Assembly (NCBI GenBank): GCA_003194525.1
Contig: NBIV01000082.1
Coordinates: forward strand, 186,001 to 250,000
Length of the DNA stretch: 64,000 nucleotides
Direction: 5' to 3'
Source of the DNA: Gracilariopsis chorda
Taxonomy: Eukaryota; Rhodophyta; Florideophyceae; Gracilariales; Gracilariaceae
In this document: positions 61,027 through 64,000 of the stretch, piece after piece
Layout of the letters: every line of letters begins with the position of its first letter
How positions within the stretch are numbered: the stretch's first letter is position 1
The notes under the pieces: generated by a model
The model's database searches: none
Seen by the model: only the letters and a program-made list of their open reading frames with translations
What the model was told of the DNA's origin: nothing
Position numbers and translations under genes: made by a program

Positions 61027-62667
61027 TTATCCAGATGGAGTTGTAGTTCCAGTGGCCGATATGGATGGAGCACCTGAGAGAACGGAAGAAAAAGAGACTG
61101 CAAGGATGTCTCCTTCTCCCGAGCGGGTGTAACCAGTGGACTCGCTCTCAGAAGAGTTGACCATATGGACTTTGGAACTCTTCCTCAAAGGTGATGCTCG
61201 TCCTCTGGTCTCCAGGTCTGTTGCCCGACGGGACGTCCTATAGGTTTTGCCATATCCTTCGGCATACGTAACCAGCTGGCGGAACGAACGCCTCTGGTTG
61301 TCCGAGTGGAGATGGCGAACATGAGTCCTAATGGCCGGCAGCAATCCAGCAATGAAGTGCTGCTTAAGTCGTCCTTCGGGAAACACATTCCCACAGCGGT
61401 AGGCCTTCTTCCACAGTTGGTCAGCAAAGTCCGTTTCGGTCATATTCGTGCTCTGCCTAAAGGAAATCACGTCCTGATGGGCATCCATTATTACGTCATC
61501 AGTGGCGTACGTCTCCAAAAGGTAATGAACGACCTCTGGGTAGGACCTAAGGAGCTCCCTATCGGTCGCGTCCACTGGGTCATTGGTGCCGGAGATCTTC
61601 GAAACCACATGGTCACGCGCTTGTCCACTGAAAAAAAACTGAAACAGGTACAGAGCGGCTCCCTCATGGACGCCGTTCTGGTCGCAGGCCGCACGGAATT
61701 GAGACAGAAACCTAAGGACAGCAATCGGGTCAGTTTTCGAGAACTTGTCAGTGACGGTAAGCTGCATCCGTTTGGCCCACTTCGTGACTCGTCGAGCCAC
61801 CGAACCGGAATACCTTGAGGACCTGTCGCCCAGTCGGTAAGTCCGATAGTCCAACACTTTCTTAAAAAGTTCGTTGGTAGTAGCCAGTGGCCTGAGGCAT
61901 CGAACAGCCGCCTCATCAGCGTCCGTATCGGTAGAAATTGATGAGTCCGAACTGGACCCATCTTCGCTCTCGTCCGAATGGTCTCTACTCTTCCTCGACG
62001 TCTTATTCCTTCTAGGTCTTCTCTTCTTCCTTCGGTCGACATTTTGCTCGTCCACCGGAGCGATCTCGTCATGGCCAAATCCAATGGACCTGCGGGTCTG
62101 CTGGGAGCCCTGGTACCTCATGGGTCATGCAAACATTAGCCCTTCTTGGCGGGGAGGCTCTCTTCCACTCCCTGGGTGTACTTCCATTTGGTCATCCTGT
62201 TGGTTAACCCGGCGAGGGGCTGATAGCGCAGCTACTCCCGGGGGTTCGGAGTGTGGTTGCCACACGGAAGCCGATGGATTACTTTGAGTATTGGCCACAA
62301 TGGCCGGTGTGCCTACCTGGCGTGTGACCTCCATCCTAAAGGTCGAGGCCATGGCTTCCACGAAGCTTGTGGACTCCAAGACCTGAGGAACGAGGCGAGT
62401 AATCCGTTGGTCAATCATCCCGTCTAATACCTCTAGAACACGGGTATCCAAAAGGGACTGAATGTGCTCTTCACAGAGTCCTTTCAGGCTCGGCCAAAGG
62501 GTGTCAGCGAGACCTCTGGAGAGATCCTTCCTCAAATTAGAGGAAGAGTCCTGTAGGTCTTGCGTCGGCGTGGCAGGCTGGGAATTGATCCTGTTGAGGC
62601 AGGAACGGAGACGAGCGGCCAAATTGGACTCTATCGCAATCCTTTCGGAATTATCCACGGGGGTCAA
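61027..62667 (-). pseudogene. Element B gag region
   Basis: The N-terminal part is helical (NLAARLRSCLNRINSQ, VLEVLDGMIDQRITRLVPQV), followed by a Ser/Asp-rich basic-acidic linker (RRNKTSRKSRDHSDESEDGS). The gag core has LDYRTYRLGDRSSR, AVLRFLSQFRAACDQNGVHE and FRQSTNMTETDFADQLWKKA, parallel to element A gag. A Cys-rich zinc-knuckle-like motif (CYLCLSTARPCDC) lies near 60930-60975. Fossil part. Confidence 0.8.
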
Positions 62668-62919
62668 TGGACGTCCTTGAAGTTAACTCCGCGTACTCCG
62701 ACGGTCACTGCCCGCATCGGCCGCGAGGCCAATGGTTTCGGGAGCGGTCGAGAGTGCACTGTGGCAAGCCTGAGAAGTTCTCTGGTCGTTGTTCTGTCGA
62801 GAATCGGTATCCATGGGGCGGTTGTTTTCCGTATACCAGTTCGTCGGTCAGATCCTAAGTGGTAGAATCCTGAGATGGTCTTCTTTTCCTAATAGGTCCA
62901 CGGGTCGTCCTAGAGGATT

Positions 62920-62937
62920 CTAGGTCGGGAGACCAAA
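62920..62937 (-). promoter_or_regulatory. Candidate primer-binding site of element B
   Basis: Two bases past the 5' LTR the minus strand reads TGGTCTCCCGACC. It starts with TGG, as expected for pairing with the CCA end of a tRNA. The tRNA cannot be named from this window. Confidence 0.5.
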
Positions 62938-63399
62938 TGTAGGATAGTAAGCCAAGTGGGCAAACTCCTAAAGGTCTCCGCGGTAGCGGTGGCAGAGCAG
63001 TCCACGTGGGAAAAGGCCAACGGTGACACCTCTGATATGGAGGCACAATGGGAAGACGCTAACGGTGCAATCCTACAGGACGGATGTGCAGTAGCGGCTG
63101 CTTGGAAGCCTAAGGGAGTGGGAACGGCAAGCTTGGGGGCTGGTCGTCGTTACCAAGATGGTGTCTGAGTTTACTGACCAAGGGGAGGCGCAGCTCGAAG
63201 TGCATAAGTATCGGCACCGAGGTGCCTCGACCCTGTGGCACTGTAAAGTGCCCTACTCTACAGTAACCAATACAAGCCCTATGGATAAATAAATAGAAAT
63301 TATAAAAATACAAATAACCCCTTCAGGCCAAGCACACACACGTGTAGCATCCAATCAGGTCGCTAGCAGTGTCGCCACTCCTGGCTCCACTTCCTCACA
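62938..63399 (-). repeat. 5' LTR of element B
   Basis: 462 bp, plus-strand TGTAGGATAGTA...CTTCCTCACA, partner of 48165-48616. It contains an AT-rich core (63288-63318) with TATA-like words when read on the minus strand. Followed on the right by GTAGC. Confidence 0.95.
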
Positions 63400-64000
63400 G
63401 TAGCCTCGCTTCTCGTCCTCCGAGTCGGAGTCCGAGGAGCTCGAGCTATTCGAAGGATTTCGGGATGAATCCGACGATGTCGAAGAGTTCGAGTCCGAGT
63501 ACTTTCGGTGGTGTTTCCGCTTATGACGGCGTTTCTTTTTCCCAGCATGCTGGTGATTTTGAGACGCAGTTGGTACCGGATCATCCGGGGATGGTTTGTC
63601 CATGAGAACGAACTGCTCCAGTATCTCCAAGCGAGCACCAATCCGATCAAATCGAGACTCAACTCCTTCGATGAAGGTGGCGGGTTGCCCCAAACTCTCC
63701 AACACGGAGTTGACATCAGACCGTAAGATACAGAGGTCCTCGGCAACCTCTTTCACAGGGGTTGCCATAACCACCTCTTGGATGGATTTCAATTCCCCTA
63801 CAAGGGTGTCGTGGGCAGTCCACATTGCGCGGACCTGGAAATCCAGGGATGTCCCCTGGGGGGTGTTGTCGACCGTTCCACCTGAGTTTGATACCGCGAC
63901 AGCGGGAGTCGATGCATCATTCCCCTGCGGGGGTGACAACGAGGGCAAAAGAGTGTTCCGGGGTTCCCGGGGTTGGTTTGAATTCCTCGAAGAGGGTCCA
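63400..64000 (-). mobile_element. Element A, displaced gag N-terminal part
   Basis: The far side of the element B insertion. The frame 63405-63948 starts MPSLSPPQGNDASTPAVAVS, then a helical, coiled-coil-like domain (DLCILRSDVNSVLESLGQPA, RIGARLEILEQFVLM) and a Lys/His-Arg then Ser/Asp-rich tail (KKKRRHKRKHHRKYSDSNSS). The same basic-then-acidic layout precedes the gag core in element B. It shows the hairpin-dense texture of the 38-48 kb segment, supporting its assignment to A. The element continues past the window edge. Confidence 0.8.

Larger units (their letters stand above)
48165..63399 (-). mobile_element. Ty3/gypsy chromovirus B, inserted in gag of element A
   Basis: Fossil chromodomain gypsy element read on the minus strand. 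It is bounded by 452-bp and 462-bp LTRs about 95% alike by eye and flanked by the 5-bp duplication GTAGC (48160-48164 and 63400-63404). Parts: 5' LTR, candidate primer site, gag, protease, reverse transcriptase, RNase H, integrase with chromodomain, a short 3' region with an antisense ORF, and 3' LTR. It is interrupted at 49787-56110 by copia element C2; without that it would be about 8.9 kb. A few breaks are present. Confidence 0.95.

Overview
This is nuclear DNA of an intron-poor eukaryote. The first 7 kb holds three ordinary, tightly packed host genes: a fatty-acid elongase, a DEAD-box helicase with one intron, and a xanthine/urate-type permease. The other 57 kb is almost entirely transposons and repeats. 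Gene islands separated by retroelement-rich seas, plus both Ty1/copia and Ty3/gypsy elements, would fit a red alga of the Chondrus kind. That is a guess from layout and protein style, not a proof.

Layout. 1-6.6 kb: host genes. 6.6-10.4 kb: no convincing gene. 10.4-16.0 kb (minus): a decayed multi-ORF locus with a DUF6589-like protein core, probably a poorly described mobile element. 16.6-27.3 kb: an array of hairpin-forming repeats, interrupted by an old copia element (C1, 19181-24151), which itself carries a 5'-truncated LINE with an 11-bp target duplication. It also contains the C-terminal half of a Pif1/Helitron-type helicase. 27.3-29.9 kb: mostly unassigned, with one small broken ORF and a 69-bp tandem repeat. 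29.9-32.6 kb (plus): the Rep half of a Helitron. 32.7-33.2 kb: a fragment of a SANT/Myb-like protein. 34.4-38.1 kb (minus): a broken Mutator-like (MULE) transposon.

38.1-64.0 kb is a three-level nest of LTR elements. Ty3/gypsy element A (minus strand; 38125 to beyond the right edge) is split inside its gag by chromodomain gypsy element B (48165-63399, flanked by GTAGC duplications). B is split between pol and its 3' LTR by copia element C2 (49787-56110, flanked by GTCCC duplications). Both gypsy elements carry a plus-strand (antisense) reading frame between pol and the 3' LTR; in A it is about 1.5 kb long with its own TATA box and AATAAA.

The most unusual signal is in element A. Along its whole length, in LTR, gag, pol and antisense ORF, short perfect inverted repeats with 4-7 bp stems and tiny loops occur every few tens of bases. 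This is not evident by eye in B, in C2 or in the host genes. All LTR elements here are treated as fossils; the host genes look intact apart from the elongase, which is cut by the window edge.
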